From the NCBI GenBank assembly GCA_040753075.1, contig JBFMHA010000078.1, positions 1-18,088 of the forward strand: a DNA stretch of 18,088 nucleotides, given 5' to 3'. A program made the position numbers and the translations under genes. The number at the start of each line of letters is the position of its first letter. Position 1 is the stretch's first letter. The DNA is from UBA6814 sp040753075 (GTDB lineage Bacteria; Desulfobacterota; Desulfovibrionia; Desulfovibrionales; Desulfovibrionaceae). Below the pieces are notes generated by a model, which was not told the DNA's origin, did not search any database, and was given only the letters and a program-made list of their open reading frames with translations. Below, one piece after another: positions 1-7,859 of this stretch.

Positions 1-1
1 C

Positions 2-1402
2 CTGTCCGCGGCCGCCGGGGTGTCGCCGGCCCGGCTCTTCCGGGGATACGCCGAGGCCGTGGCCCCGGCCCCCACCCGTCGCGCCCGGCTGGCCACCCTG
101 GGCGTGTACGCCGCGCTGGCGGGCCTCACCCTGCTCACCGCCCGCAGCCGCACAGTGGCCCTGGGATTCGTGGGCGGGGCCGCGGCCTGCGCCCTGGCCT
201 TCCATCTCCTGGCCCGGGCGGTGCGCGGCCTGGCCGCCCGCTGCCCCCGCCTGCCCGACCCGCGCCTGCGGCAGGCCGTGGCCGGCCTGCACCGGCCCGG
301 GGCCTCCACGGGCAGCGTGCTGCCCGCCCTGGGCCTGGGCCTCACGGTGCTGGCCGCGGTGGGGCTCACCGACGGCAACATCCAGGACCAGGTGCGCCGC
401 CGCACCCCCGAAACCGCGCCCTCCTATTTCTTCCTGGACGTGCCGAGGCAGGACATGGACCGCTTCCGGCAGACGGTCCTGGCCGTGCCCGGGGTGAGCC
501 GCATGGAGGAGCAGCCCTCCCTGCGCGGCCGCATCCTGGAGTTGAACGGTCGGCCGGCGCGGGCCGAGGACGTGGCCGAGAGCAGTCGCTGGGCCCTGCG
601 CTCGGACCGGGCCATGACCTTTGCCGCGGGCAGGCCCGCGGACGTGGACCTGGTGGACGGGGAGTGGTGGCCGGAGGACTATGCCGGGCCGCCCCTGGTG
701 TGCTTCGACGCGGAGCTGGCCCAGGGGTTCGGGCTCGCGGTGGGGGACAGCCTCACGGTGTCGGTGCTGGGCCGGCCGGTGACTGCGCGCATCGCCTGCC
801 TGCGGCGCATCGACTGGCTGACCCTGGCCCTGAACCAGACCCTGATCTTCGCCCCCGGGGTGCTGGAGGACGCGCCCTATTCCTACCTGGCCACGGCCTA
901 CGCCGCGCCGGAGGCGGAGCAGGCGGTGTTCGCCGCGGTATCCAGCCAGTTCCCCGGGGTGGCGGTGGTCTTCCTGCGCGAGGTGCTGGCCGAGGTTTCG
1001 GCCTTCATCGGCCGCATCGGCCTGGCCTTCCGCAGCGTGGCCGGGGTGGCCCTGGCCGCCGGGCTGCTGGTCCTGGCCGAGGCCCTGCGCGCCAACCTGG
1101 AGGCCAGGCGGCGCGAGGCGGTGGTGTTCAAGGTGCTGGGGGCCACCCGGCGGGACATCCTGGCCGCCCTGGCCCTGGAGTTCGCCCTGCAGGGAGGGAT
1201 CGCGGCCCTGGCCGCGGCGGTCCTGGGCGCGGCCGCTTCCTGGGCCTTCATCCGCTATGCGGTGGAGGCCTCCTGGGTGTTCCTGCCCCTGCCCCTGGCC
1301 GGCATCCTGGCGCTGGGCCTGGCCACTACCCTGGCGCTGGGCCTGGCCGGGGTGCGCGGCGCTCTCTCCCGCTCCTCCTGGGGCGTGCTCAGGAACGAAT
1401 AG
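2..1402 (+). CDS. YbbP/FtsX-type ABC transporter permease, 3' part of gene (5' end outside window)
   Basis: This is the C-terminal part of an integral membrane permease of the FtsX/MacB superfamily, most like YbbP, which pairs with a YbbA-type ATPase. The frame is open to the left edge, and the first GTG (position 20) lies inside typical mid-protein sequence (SPARLFRG), so the true start is outside. About 466 residues remain of a family that is usually around 800. Hydrophobic helices follow the window start, then a helix with LGLGLTVLAAVGL leads into a large periplasmic domain starting near APSYFFLDVP. The end has the usual FtsX block: a helix, the cytoplasmic EARRREAVVFKVLGATRRDIL loop and two more helices. 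In this family the role is export or extraction of lipid-type or envelope substrates; the substrate here cannot be told. Its last 14 bases overlap the end of the convergent gene on the other strand. Confidence 0.85.
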   Translation: MSAAAGVSPARLFRGYAEAVAPAPTRRARLATLGVYAALAGLTLLTARSRTVALGFVGGAAACALAFHLLARAVRGLAARCPRLPDPRLRQAVAGLHRPGASTGSVLPALGLGLTVLAAVGLTDGNIQDQVRRRTPETAPSYFFLDVPRQDMDRFRQTVLAVPGVSRMEEQPSLRGRILELNGRPARAEDVAESSRWALRSDRAMTFAAGRPADVDLVDGEWWPEDYAGPPLVCFDAELAQGFGLAVGDSLTVSVLGRPVTARIACLRRIDWLTLALNQTLIFAPGVLEDAPYSYLATAYAAPEAEQAVFAAVSSQFPGVAVVFLREVLAEVSAFIGRIGLAFRSVAGVALAAGLLVLAEALRANLEARRREAVVFKVLGATRRDILAALALEFALQGGIAALAAAVLGAAASWAFIRYAVEASWVFLPLPLAGILALGLATTLALGLAGVRGALSRSSWGVLRNE

Positions 1403-1967
1403 CCTTGGCCGCGGCCTTGCGCGCCGGCGCCTTGGCCGGCTCGGGCGCGGGCGCAGGGGGGTCGGCCTTGGCCGGGGCGTCGTCGGCGGCCTGGGCGGCC
1501 GGAGCGGCCGGGGCCTTGGCCGGGGCGGCCTTCTTGCGCTGGGGCTCGATGAGCGCGGCCAGCTTCTCCGCGGCCTTTTCCGTCTCCCCGGGCTTGCCCA
1601 GGAAGTGCATCTCCCCGGCCGGGGATATCCAGTGCCATCCCGCGGGCTTGGTGAGCAGCGACGCCCCGGCCCGGGCCAGCACGTCCTCGGCCCGGGCGCG
1701 GGATATCTCCTCCTCCATGCCCGCGGCCAGGGCCTCGTTGTCCAGGATGAAGGAGGCCGCCCGGAACAGTTCGAAGGCCGAGTGGGCCAGGTCGAAGGGC
1801 GAGTAGTCCCCGGGCTTTTGCTTGCCGGTGAGGATGCGCTCCAGCAGGTTCAGGTCCTTGCGCAGCTCGTGGATCTCCTCCAGGGCGGTCTGCCGGGCCT
1901 GGTCGTTGCGCTCGCGGATGGCCTTGACGGCCGGGGGGCAGGGGGCGTCGTTGGGGCGTTTGGGCAT
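1389..1967 (-). CDS. Hypothetical 192-aa protein with Lys/Ala/Pro-rich C-terminal tail
   Basis: Soluble protein of 192 residues that I do not recognise as a named family. The ATG at 1967 is chosen because GGAGG lies four bases upstream; the same frame stays open for a further 384 bases but without a better start. Residues 1-140 look folded and mainly helical, with a charged segment (about 18-45, KAIRERNDQARQTALEEIHEL) that could form a short coiled coil. A compact motif, GWHWISPAGEMHFLGKP, lies near 110-126. Residues 145-192 are low complexity, made of Ala, Pro and Lys with a basic end (ARKAAAKAIRS), similar to a histone-H1-like or linker tail. No signal peptide or membrane segment is seen. 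It lies 23 bp downstream of the small membrane protein gene and is probably co-transcribed with it. Function unknown. Confidence 0.72.
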   Translation of the reverse strand: MPKRPNDAPCPPAVKAIRERNDQARQTALEEIHELRKDLNLLERILTGKQKPGDYSPFDLAHSAFELFRAASFILDNEALAAGMEEEISRARAEDVLARAGASLLTKPAGWHWISPAGEMHFLGKPGETEKAAEKLAALIEPQRKKAAPAKAPAAPAAQAADDAPAKADPPAPAPEPAKAPARKAAAKAIRS

Positions 1968-1990
1968 GGGGCCTCCGTGGGGATTGGGGA

Positions 1991-2242
1991 CTAGCGGGTG
2001 AAAATGGCGAGCAGGGCCTGGAGGTAGGTCAGGACGCTGATGCCGGCAAGCAGCCAGAGCACGGCCAGCGCGGCCAGGAAGGAGACGATGGAGAGCAGCC
2101 GGCCGGCCAGGGGGGATATCCCGGTGCGGTGCGCGGTTTCGGTCAGCAGGTCGTGCAGGTAGTAGTTCCAGAGCCAGAGCAGGCCGGCCAGGACGATGCC
2201 GCCGATGATGACCACGGTCGCGGCGTCGTGGGCGGGGTCCAT
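1991..2242 (-). CDS. Small two-helix membrane protein, hypothetical
   Basis: An 83-residue protein with two clear hydrophobic stretches, roughly residues 9-29 (TVVIIGGIVLAGLLWLWNYY) and 46-75 (LAGRLLSIVSFL then LAVLWLLAGISVLTYLQALLAIF). They are joined by a short polar loop containing HDLLTETAHRTG. The ATG at 2242 is preceded closely by GGAGGA, a strong ribosome-binding site, which together with the coherent membrane profile supports a real gene. It is the first gene of a minus-strand pair with the 192-aa protein downstream. I cannot assign a family; the likely location is the inner membrane. Confidence 0.65.
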   Translation of the reverse strand: MDPAHDAATVVIIGGIVLAGLLWLWNYYLHDLLTETAHRTGISPLAGRLLSIVSFLAALAVLWLLAGISVLTYLQALLAIFTR

Positions 2243-2274
2243 GGCCTCCTCCGGGGTGGCTGGTGGGTGGGGCG

Positions 2275-2302
2275 CAGCCGGCGGACGCCGATCCGCCGGC
2301 TG
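2275..2302. repeat. Perfect 11-bp inverted repeat (hairpin), no T-tract
   Basis: CAGCCGGCGGA (2275-2285) and TCCGCCGGCTG (2292-2302) are perfect reverse complements with a 6-base loop CGCCGA. No run of T follows on either strand, so it is not a standard intrinsic terminator. It sits 33-60 bp upstream of the small membrane protein start, inside that gene's probable leader or promoter, so it could be an operator or an RNA hairpin. Confidence 0.6.
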
Positions 2303-2439
2303 TCCCTACGTACACCACCCGCCGGCCGGGTGCAAATGGCCGCCCGCGCATGCTCGCGTCCGCGGCCGGCGTCCCGGGAGTCTGCCCTCGACGTCCCAGA
2401 AGGGGAGGCGCATAGCCGCAGTTTGCATCATGGTCGGGA

Positions 2440-2445
2440 TATGCT
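2440..2445 (+). promoter_or_regulatory. Possible -10 element for the ErcA-like gene
   Basis: TATGCT sits in an AT-rich patch (TATGCTAAGTTAAAT, 2440-2454) that stands out in an otherwise GC-rich 270-bp divergent intergenic region (2243-2512). No convincing -35 hexamer stands at 16-18 bp spacing. It would give a leader of about 60 bases before the start at 2513. Tentative. Confidence 0.22.
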
Positions 2446-2512
2446 AAGTTAAATGGTCGGTTCAGGCCGGCGCGGCGGAAAACCCGTCGCGTCCATACTC
2501 CGGAGGTGCGCC

Positions 2513-3691
2513 ATGGCCCCCCTGCCCTCAGAAGCTCTCCTCGAATTGCGCAAGTTCGTGGCCCCCGAGTTCGTGTTCGGCCCGGGAGCCCTGGCCCTGG
2601 CCGGGCGCTACGCCCGCAACCTGGGGGCGCGCCGGCCCCTGCTGGTGACCGATCCCGGGGTGCGGGCCGCGGGCTGGACGGACCGGGTCCTGGACTCCAT
2701 CCGGGAGCACGGGCTCGCCGCCGTGGTCTTCGACCGGGTGACCCCCAACCCCCGGGACCACGAGGTCATGGCCGGGGCCGAGGTCTACCGGGCCGAGGGC
2801 TGCGACGCCATCGTGGCCGTGGGCGGCGGCAGCCCCATGGACTGCGCCAAGGGCATCGGCATCGTGTGCAGCAACGACCGCCACGTGCTCTCCTTCGAGG
2901 GCGTGGACAACGTGCCCACCCCGGGGCCGCCGCTCATCTGCGTGCCCACCACCGCCGGCAGCTCGGCCGACGTGTCCCAGTTCGCCATCATCAACGACAC
3001 CGGCCGCAAGGTGAAGATCGCCATCGTGAGCAAGACCATGGTCCCGGACGTGTCTCTCATCGATCCCGCGGCCACCGCCACCATGGACCGGGACCTGACC
3101 GCCCACACCGGCCTGGACGCCCTGACCCACGCGGTGGAGGGCTACGTGTCCAACGCCCATTCTCCGGTGAGCGACCTCTTCGCCCTGGAGGCGGTGCGGC
3201 GCATCGCCGCCAACCTGCCCCGGGCGCTGGAGGCCCCCGGTGACCTGGCGGCCCGCTCGGGCATGATGCTGGGCAGCATGTACGCGGGCCTGGCCTTCTC
3301 CAACGCCATCCTGGGCGCGGTCCACGCCATGGCGCACAGCCTGGGGGGGCTCAAGGACCTGCCGCACGGGCAGTGCAACGCCATCCTCCTGGACCACGTG
3401 GCGGACTTCAACTTCGCCGCGGCCCCGGACCGCTACGCGGCCGTGGCCCGGGCCCTGGGCGGGGAGGTCCCGGAGGACGCGTCCCTGGAGGAGCGCAAGG
3501 CCGCCACCCTCGGTGTCCTGCGGGATTTCAAGCGCAGGGCCGGAGTGACCGTGGGGTTGGCGGAATTGGGCGTGACCCGCCAGGAGCTGGCCGCCCTGGC
3601 CGAATTCGCCATGGCCGATCCCTGCATGGCCACCAATCCCCTGGAACCCTGTTGCGAGGACATCGTGACCATCTATGAACGAGCCCTCTGA
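2513..3691 (+). CDS. ercA: Iron-containing alcohol dehydrogenase, ErcA-like
   Basis: A 392-residue group III (iron-dependent) alcohol dehydrogenase, normal length for the family. ATG at 2513 is chosen over the in-frame ATG at 2453 because GGAGG lies seven bases before it and family similarity begins about there. Visible motifs are the nucleotide-binding GGGS (104-107), TTAGSSADVSQFAI (about 145-158), HTGLDALTHAVEGY (198-211) and AHSLGG then PHG. By alignment to FucO, metal ligands are D202, H206, H271 and H285, all present with the usual spacing, so catalysis is possible. The opening LRKFVAPEFVFG and the overlapping kinase gene fit the ErcA subgroup, known in Pseudomonas as an alcohol dehydrogenase-like protein needed for regulation of ethanol oxidation. 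Family is secure; the ErcA subgroup is inference. Cytoplasmic. Confidence 0.85.
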   Translation: MAPLPSEALLELRKFVAPEFVFGPGALALAGRYARNLGARRPLLVTDPGVRAAGWTDRVLDSIREHGLAAVVFDRVTPNPRDHEVMAGAEVYRAEGCDAIVAVGGGSPMDCAKGIGIVCSNDRHVLSFEGVDNVPTPGPPLICVPTTAGSSADVSQFAIINDTGRKVKIAIVSKTMVPDVSLIDPAATATMDRDLTAHTGLDALTHAVEGYVSNAHSPVSDLFALEAVRRIAANLPRALEAPGDLAARSGMMLGSMYAGLAFSNAILGAVHAMAHSLGGLKDLPHGQCNAILLDHVADFNFAAAPDRYAAVARALGGEVPEDASLEERKAATLGVLRDFKRRAGVTVGLAELGVTRQELAALAEFAMADPCMATNPLEPCCEDIVTIYERAL

Positions 3692-5651
3692 TCCCAAGCC
3701 CGGTGGGCTGCGCGACCGGCTCATCGGCCTGGGCGAGCGGTCGGTGCGCAAGAGCTACTATCCGGAACTGCGCAGCCGGCTGGCGGAGCTGGAGCGTTTC
3801 CGCGCCCTGCTCGACCGGAGCATGGACGGGGTGTTCCTGGTGGACCTGGCCAGCGGGACGGTGACGGACTACAACCGCGCCGCCCTGGCCATGGTCGGGG
3901 CCGGCGTCCCGGACCTGTCCGGGGCGCGGTTCTCCTCCTTCTTCTCCGAATCCGACGCCGCCCGCCTGGTCTGGGGCCTGGAGGGCAGCGGCCAGGCCGT
4001 GGCCGAGGTGACGCTCCGGCCCCCGGGAGGGAAGCCCCTGCCGGTGGAGGTTTCGGTGGGCCGGGTGCGGCTGGAGGAGGGGGAGTACGCCGTGGCCCTG
4101 GTGCGCGACGTGAGCGAGCGCAAGCGCGACCGGGAGCGCCTGGCCGAACTCAACCGCAACCTGGAGGCCGAGATCCGGGCTCGCACCGCGGACCTGGCCC
4201 GCAAGGCCGCGGAGCTGGAGGTGGCCAACCGCCGGCTGCGGGAGCTGGACGAGATGAAGAACGCCTTCATCTCCTCGGTGTCCCACGAACTGCGCACGCC
4301 TCTGACCTCGGTGCTGGGATTCGCCAAGCTCATCCGCAAGGAGTTCGAGCGCTCCTACCTGCCCCACGCGGCCCAGTTGCCCGGGGGCAGGAACATGGTC
4401 CCCCGGGCCCAGCGCATCGCCGAGAACCTGGGCATCATCGAGCGCGAGGGCGAGCGCCTGACCCGGCTCATCAACGACGTGCTGGACCTCTCCAAGATCG
4501 AGTCGGGCCGCATGGAGTGGCGCGACCGGACCCTGGATCCCGGGAGCCTGGCGGCCCAGGCCCGGTCCGCCATGCGGGGCCAGTTCGAGATGAAGGAGGA
4601 CCTCGCCCTGGAGGTGGACGCGCCGGCCGGCCTGCCCAACCTGGTGGCCGATCCGGACCGCATGCTCCAGGTCCTCCTGAATCTCCTGGGCAACGCCGCC
4701 AAGTTCACGGACCACGGCCGGGTGGCGCTGCGCCTGCGCGCGCCCCGGCCGGACCTGCTGCGCATCGAGGTGGAGGACACCGGGCCGGGCATCGCCCGGG
4801 AGGACCTCACCCGCATCTTCGCCGCGTTCCAGCAGGCCGGGCACGAAACCCGGCCGGACATCCCGGCCGGCACCGGACTGGGCCTGGCCATCTGCCGCGA
4901 GATCGTGGAGCACTATTCGGGCCGCATCTGGGCCGAGTCCGATCCGGGCAGGGGGAGCCTTTTCGTGGTGGAGTTGCCCGCCGGACCGCCGGCGTCCTCG
5001 CCGGAGTCGGTCCGGGCGCCTTCCCTGCGGGGGGACGCGCCCCTGGTGCTGGTGGCGGACGACGATCCCTCCCTGCGCGCCTTCCTGGTCCAGGTGCTGG
5101 AGGACGAGGGGTTCGCCGTGCTCACGGCCCGGGACGGCCGGGAGGCCCTGCAGCTGGCCGCGGCCCATCAGCCGGACCTGGTGACCATGGACATCTTCAT
5201 GCCCGGCATGGACGGGGTCGAGGCCGTGCGCCGGCTGCGGGAGCATCCGCGGCTGGCGGGCATCCCGGTCCTGGTCCTCTCGGTGCTCTCCGCCGTGCCC
5301 GAGGACGTGGACGCGGACGCGGCCCTGGCCAAGCCGGTGGACAGCGAGCAGTTTCTCGCCACCGTGGGCTGCCTGCTCAAGGGGCGCTGCCGGGGCGAGC
5401 GGCTCCTGGCCCTGGGGGACGAGGCCGATCCCGGCCTGGGCGTTCTCCTGCGCGAGGGCTATTTCGGGGCCAAATCGCCGGAGGTGGTCCTGGCGAGGTC
5501 CACGGAGGATCTCTGGGCCCGGCTGGACGAGGGCTTCAGCGGCACGGTGGTCCTGACCGCGGCCCAGGGCGCGGCCCTGGACGTGGCCTCCCTGGCCAAC
5601 CGGCCAGGGGTGCGGGTGATCATCCTGCCCGAGGACCAGGAAGGCCCCTGA
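3675..5651 (+). CDS. PAS-domain hybrid histidine kinase (PAS-HisKA-HATPase-receiver), partner of ErcA-like protein
   Basis: A 658-residue hybrid sensor kinase with no membrane segment, so probably cytosolic. A conserved N-terminal stretch (about 19-40, SVRKSYYPELRSRLAELERF) precedes a PAS domain (about 45-150), then a coiled-coil linker (150-200) and HisKA with SHELRTPL, phospho-accepting H204. The HATPase domain has the N-box Asn340, DTGPGIA at 368-374 and GTGLGLAI near 400. A receiver domain (about 455-570) has acidic DDD, phospho-acceptor D506 in MDIFMPGMDG and K553. The last 85 residues are an extra, poorly conserved segment. The start lies 17 bp inside the ErcA-like gene, with only a distant GAGGA, which suggests translational coupling. 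This gene order resembles ErcA/ErcS' of pseudomonads, where the kinase belongs to a signalling chain for alcohol oxidation. The ligand and the downstream regulator are unknown. Confidence 0.88.
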   Translation: MNEPSDPKPGGLRDRLIGLGERSVRKSYYPELRSRLAELERFRALLDRSMDGVFLVDLASGTVTDYNRAALAMVGAGVPDLSGARFSSFFSESDAARLVWGLEGSGQAVAEVTLRPPGGKPLPVEVSVGRVRLEEGEYAVALVRDVSERKRDRERLAELNRNLEAEIRARTADLARKAAELEVANRRLRELDEMKNAFISSVSHELRTPLTSVLGFAKLIRKEFERSYLPHAAQLPGGRNMVPRAQRIAENLGIIEREGERLTRLINDVLDLSKIESGRMEWRDRTLDPGSLAAQARSAMRGQFEMKEDLALEVDAPAGLPNLVADPDRMLQVLLNLLGNAAKFTDHGRVALRLRAPRPDLLRIEVEDTGPGIAREDLTRIFAAFQQAGHETRPDIPAGTGLGLAICREIVEHYSGRIWAESDPGRGSLFVVELPAGPPASSPESVRAPSLRGDAPLVLVADDDPSLRAFLVQVLEDEGFAVLTARDGREALQLAAAHQPDLVTMDIFMPGMDGVEAVRRLREHPRLAGIPVLVLSVLSAVPEDVDADAALAKPVDSEQFLATVGCLLKGRCRGERLLALGDEADPGLGVLLREGYFGAKSPEVVLARSTEDLWARLDEGFSGTVVLTAAQGAALDVASLANRPGVRVIILPEDQEGP

Positions 5652-5716
5652 CCTAGGGGCGTCCCACACCCGGTGCATGGCTCGGGCCCGCTCCCCGGAT
5701 AGGCCTGCATCGCGGC

Positions 5717-5746
5717 CTTCCCCGGGATGGAGCGCCTCCGGGGAAG
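5717..5746. repeat. 9-bp inverted repeat in the 205-bp intergenic region
   Basis: CTTCCCCGG (5717-5725) and CCGGGGAAG (5738-5746) are perfect reverse complements around a 12-base loop. There is no T-tract, so it is not a classic terminator. It lies 66 bp after the kinase stop and 110 bp before the cyclase start, so it may be a factor-dependent end, an operator, or chance in GC-rich DNA. I see no c-di-GMP riboswitch or clear promoter in the rest of 5652-5856. Confidence 0.35.
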
Positions 5747-5856
5747 CGGCTGCGGCGCATAGACGGAGCGCATCCGCCGCCGTGCGCAGGGGCCTCGGGG
5801 CTGGCGAACGAAGTCATCGTCCTTGCCCGCGGCAGGCGTTGACGTTAGGAAAAGGC

Positions 5857-7830
5857 ATGGAGCAGAACGCCGCCGCATCCGCCGCCGGGTCTCCCCATGG
5901 GCGTGGGTCCGTGGCTCCCGGCCAGGACCGCTGGAGCGGAGGCCAGTTCCTGGACCAGTGGCTGATCCTGGGCCTGGTCCTCCTGGCCCTGGGCGGAGTC
6001 GTCGCCTACTTCCTGCACATGGAGCGGCAGCGGACCGGGGCCTGGGAACAGGAGCGCCTGCTGTCCCAGACCACGGTCGTCAAGCACATCCTCGGCCAGA
6101 ACCTGGCCTCGCTCGACATCGTGCTCGCCGCCCTGGTCACGGAGCAGGCCGCAGGGAGGGGAAGCCATGACATCGGCCGCCGTCTGGAAACCCTGGCGGC
6201 GGCAATGCCGGGGGTGCGCACCCTGCTGGTCGTCGACGCCCGGGGCGTGGTCCTGGCCTCCAGCCGGCCGGAGATCCTGGGCCAGGAGTTCACAGGTCGG
6301 GAGTATTTCAAGGCTCCCCGGAAGAACCCCGACCGGAACACCCTCTACGTCTCCCCGCCCTTCCGCACCGTCCTGGGCGTGTGGGCCCTCAACGTGACCC
6401 GCATGATCCCCGGCCCCGGCGGCGGGTTCGCGGGAGTGGTAACCGCCACCCTGGACCCGAGGTTCTTCAGCCCGCTCCTGGAGTCCGTCCTCCACACGCC
6501 GGACGCCTGGGCCGGCCTGGTGCACGGCGACGGCGACATCTTCCTGGTCGCGCCCGTCCGCGAGGGACTGCAGGGGATGAACGTGGCCAAGTCCGGGACC
6601 CTGTTCACCCGGCACATGGAGAGCGGCGGGGAGATCAGCATGTTTTCCGATACGGTGTTCGCCACCGGGGAGCTGCGCATGGTGGCCGTGAGAACCATCC
6701 ATCCGGCCGGGCTGAAGATGGACAAGCCCCTGGTTGTGGCCGTGTCCCGCGACCTGGACACCATCTATGCGGCCTGGCGCAGCGAGGCCCGCTTCGTCGC
6801 CGCGCTGAGCGCCGTCGTCTGCCTTGTGTCGGCTGCGGGTCTTGCCCTTTTCCAGCGCAGGCAGCGGGAGCACGACCGGCTGGCGGCCCGGGCGGCCCGG
6901 GCCCTGCAGGACAACGAGCGGTTTCTGCGCGCCCTGGCCAGCAACCTTCCGGGCATGGTGGGCTACTGGAGCCGCGACCTGCGCTGCGGCTTCGCCAACC
7001 ACGCCTACCGGGAGTGGTTCGGCAGGACACCGGAGCAGATGCTGGGAATCCGCATCCAGGACCTCATGGGCGAAGAGCTGTTCCGCAAGAACGAGCCCTA
7101 CATGCGCGCCGCCCTGCGGGGCGAGCCCCAGCAGTTCGAGCGCACCCTGGTCAAGGCCGACGGCTCCACCGGGTACACTCGCGCCCACTACATCCCGGAC
7201 AGCGACGGGGAGGAGGTGCGGGGCTTCTTCGTGCTCGTCTCCGACATCACCGAACTCAAGCTCACGCAGTTCCAGTTGGAGAAGCAGGTCAAAGAACTTG
7301 ACCTCCTGGCCACCACCGACTCCCTGACCGGATGCCGGAATCGGCGCTCGTTCATGCAGAGGGTCGAGGAGGAATGCGTCCGGAGCAGGCGGTACGGGCA
7401 TCCCCTGTCCTTTCTCATGCTGGACATCGACCACTTCAAGGCCATCAACGACGCCCACGGCCATGACGCCGGGGACGAGGTGCTCAAGGCCCTGGTCTCC
7501 CTCTGCCGGGGCGCGCTGCGCACCTCGGACGAGGTCGGCCGCCTGGGCGGGGAGGAGTTCGGCGCGCTGCTCGTCAATACCGACCTTTCCGCCGCCGAGG
7601 CCACTGCCGAGCGGCTGCGCGGCGCCTTCGAGGCGGCGGAAGTGGCGACCGTCAGCGGTCCGGTCCGCTTCACGGCGAGCATCGGGCTGACGGGCTTCCT
7701 GGGGGGGGACGACCTTGGCGAGAATCTGTACAAGCGCGCGGACACCGCGCTCTACCGGGCCAAGGAGGCGGGCCGGAACCGGGTGCGGGTCCTGGTCGGC
7801 CCCGGGGAAGAGCCGCACGGGGTGGAGTAG
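5857..7830 (+). CDS. Membrane-bound diguanylate cyclase with extracytoplasmic sensor, PAS and GGDEF domains
   Basis: A 657-residue protein that should make cyclic di-GMP from two GTP. ATG at 5857 is chosen because AGGA lies six to nine bases upstream and the first helix follows shortly; the frame is open back to 5677 but that part is Arg/Pro-rich and unconvincing. The order is: first membrane helix about 34-54, an extracytoplasmic region of about 255 residues that looks like a Cache/PAS-like ligand-binding domain (GREYFKAPRK, FRTVLGVWALNVTRMI), second helix about 313-333, PAS about 352-470, and GGDEF about 483-652. The active-site motif is GGEEF (564-568), a competent variant. RTSD at 555-558 is five residues upstream, the spacing of the RxxD inhibitory site, so product inhibition is likely. 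The ligand is unknown. The phosphatase gene follows after 29 bp. Confidence 0.9.
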   Translation: MEQNAAASAAGSPHGRGSVAPGQDRWSGGQFLDQWLILGLVLLALGGVVAYFLHMERQRTGAWEQERLLSQTTVVKHILGQNLASLDIVLAALVTEQAAGRGSHDIGRRLETLAAAMPGVRTLLVVDARGVVLASSRPEILGQEFTGREYFKAPRKNPDRNTLYVSPPFRTVLGVWALNVTRMIPGPGGGFAGVVTATLDPRFFSPLLESVLHTPDAWAGLVHGDGDIFLVAPVREGLQGMNVAKSGTLFTRHMESGGEISMFSDTVFATGELRMVAVRTIHPAGLKMDKPLVVAVSRDLDTIYAAWRSEARFVAALSAVVCLVSAAGLALFQRRQREHDRLAARAARALQDNERFLRALASNLPGMVGYWSRDLRCGFANHAYREWFGRTPEQMLGIRIQDLMGEELFRKNEPYMRAALRGEPQQFERTLVKADGSTGYTRAHYIPDSDGEEVRGFFVLVSDITELKLTQFQLEKQVKELDLLATTDSLTGCRNRRSFMQRVEEECVRSRRYGHPLSFLMLDIDHFKAINDAHGHDAGDEVLKALVSLCRGALRTSDEVGRLGGEEFGALLVNTDLSAAEATAERLRGAFEAAEVATVSGPVRFTASIGLTGFLGGDDLGENLYKRADTALYRAKEAGRNRVRVLVGPGEEPHGVE

Positions 7831-7859
7831 GGCGGCATGTTTCTGAACAGGAGGCGACG

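Noticed and set aside
2431..2446. Sigma-54-like -24/-12 element (TGGTCGG then TGCT) before the ErcA-like gene
   Set aside because: The GG-to-GC spacing is nine bases instead of ten and the flanking matches are poor.
2453..2512. Upstream in-frame ATG extension of the alcohol dehydrogenase
   Set aside because: The extension is Arg/Gly-rich, unlike the family N-terminus, and has no ribosome-binding site, while ATG 2513 has GGAGG.
5652..5856. Cyclic di-GMP riboswitch or N-terminal extension before the diguanylate cyclase
   Set aside because: No recognisable riboswitch core, and the in-frame extension from 5677 is low-complexity Arg/Pro sequence.
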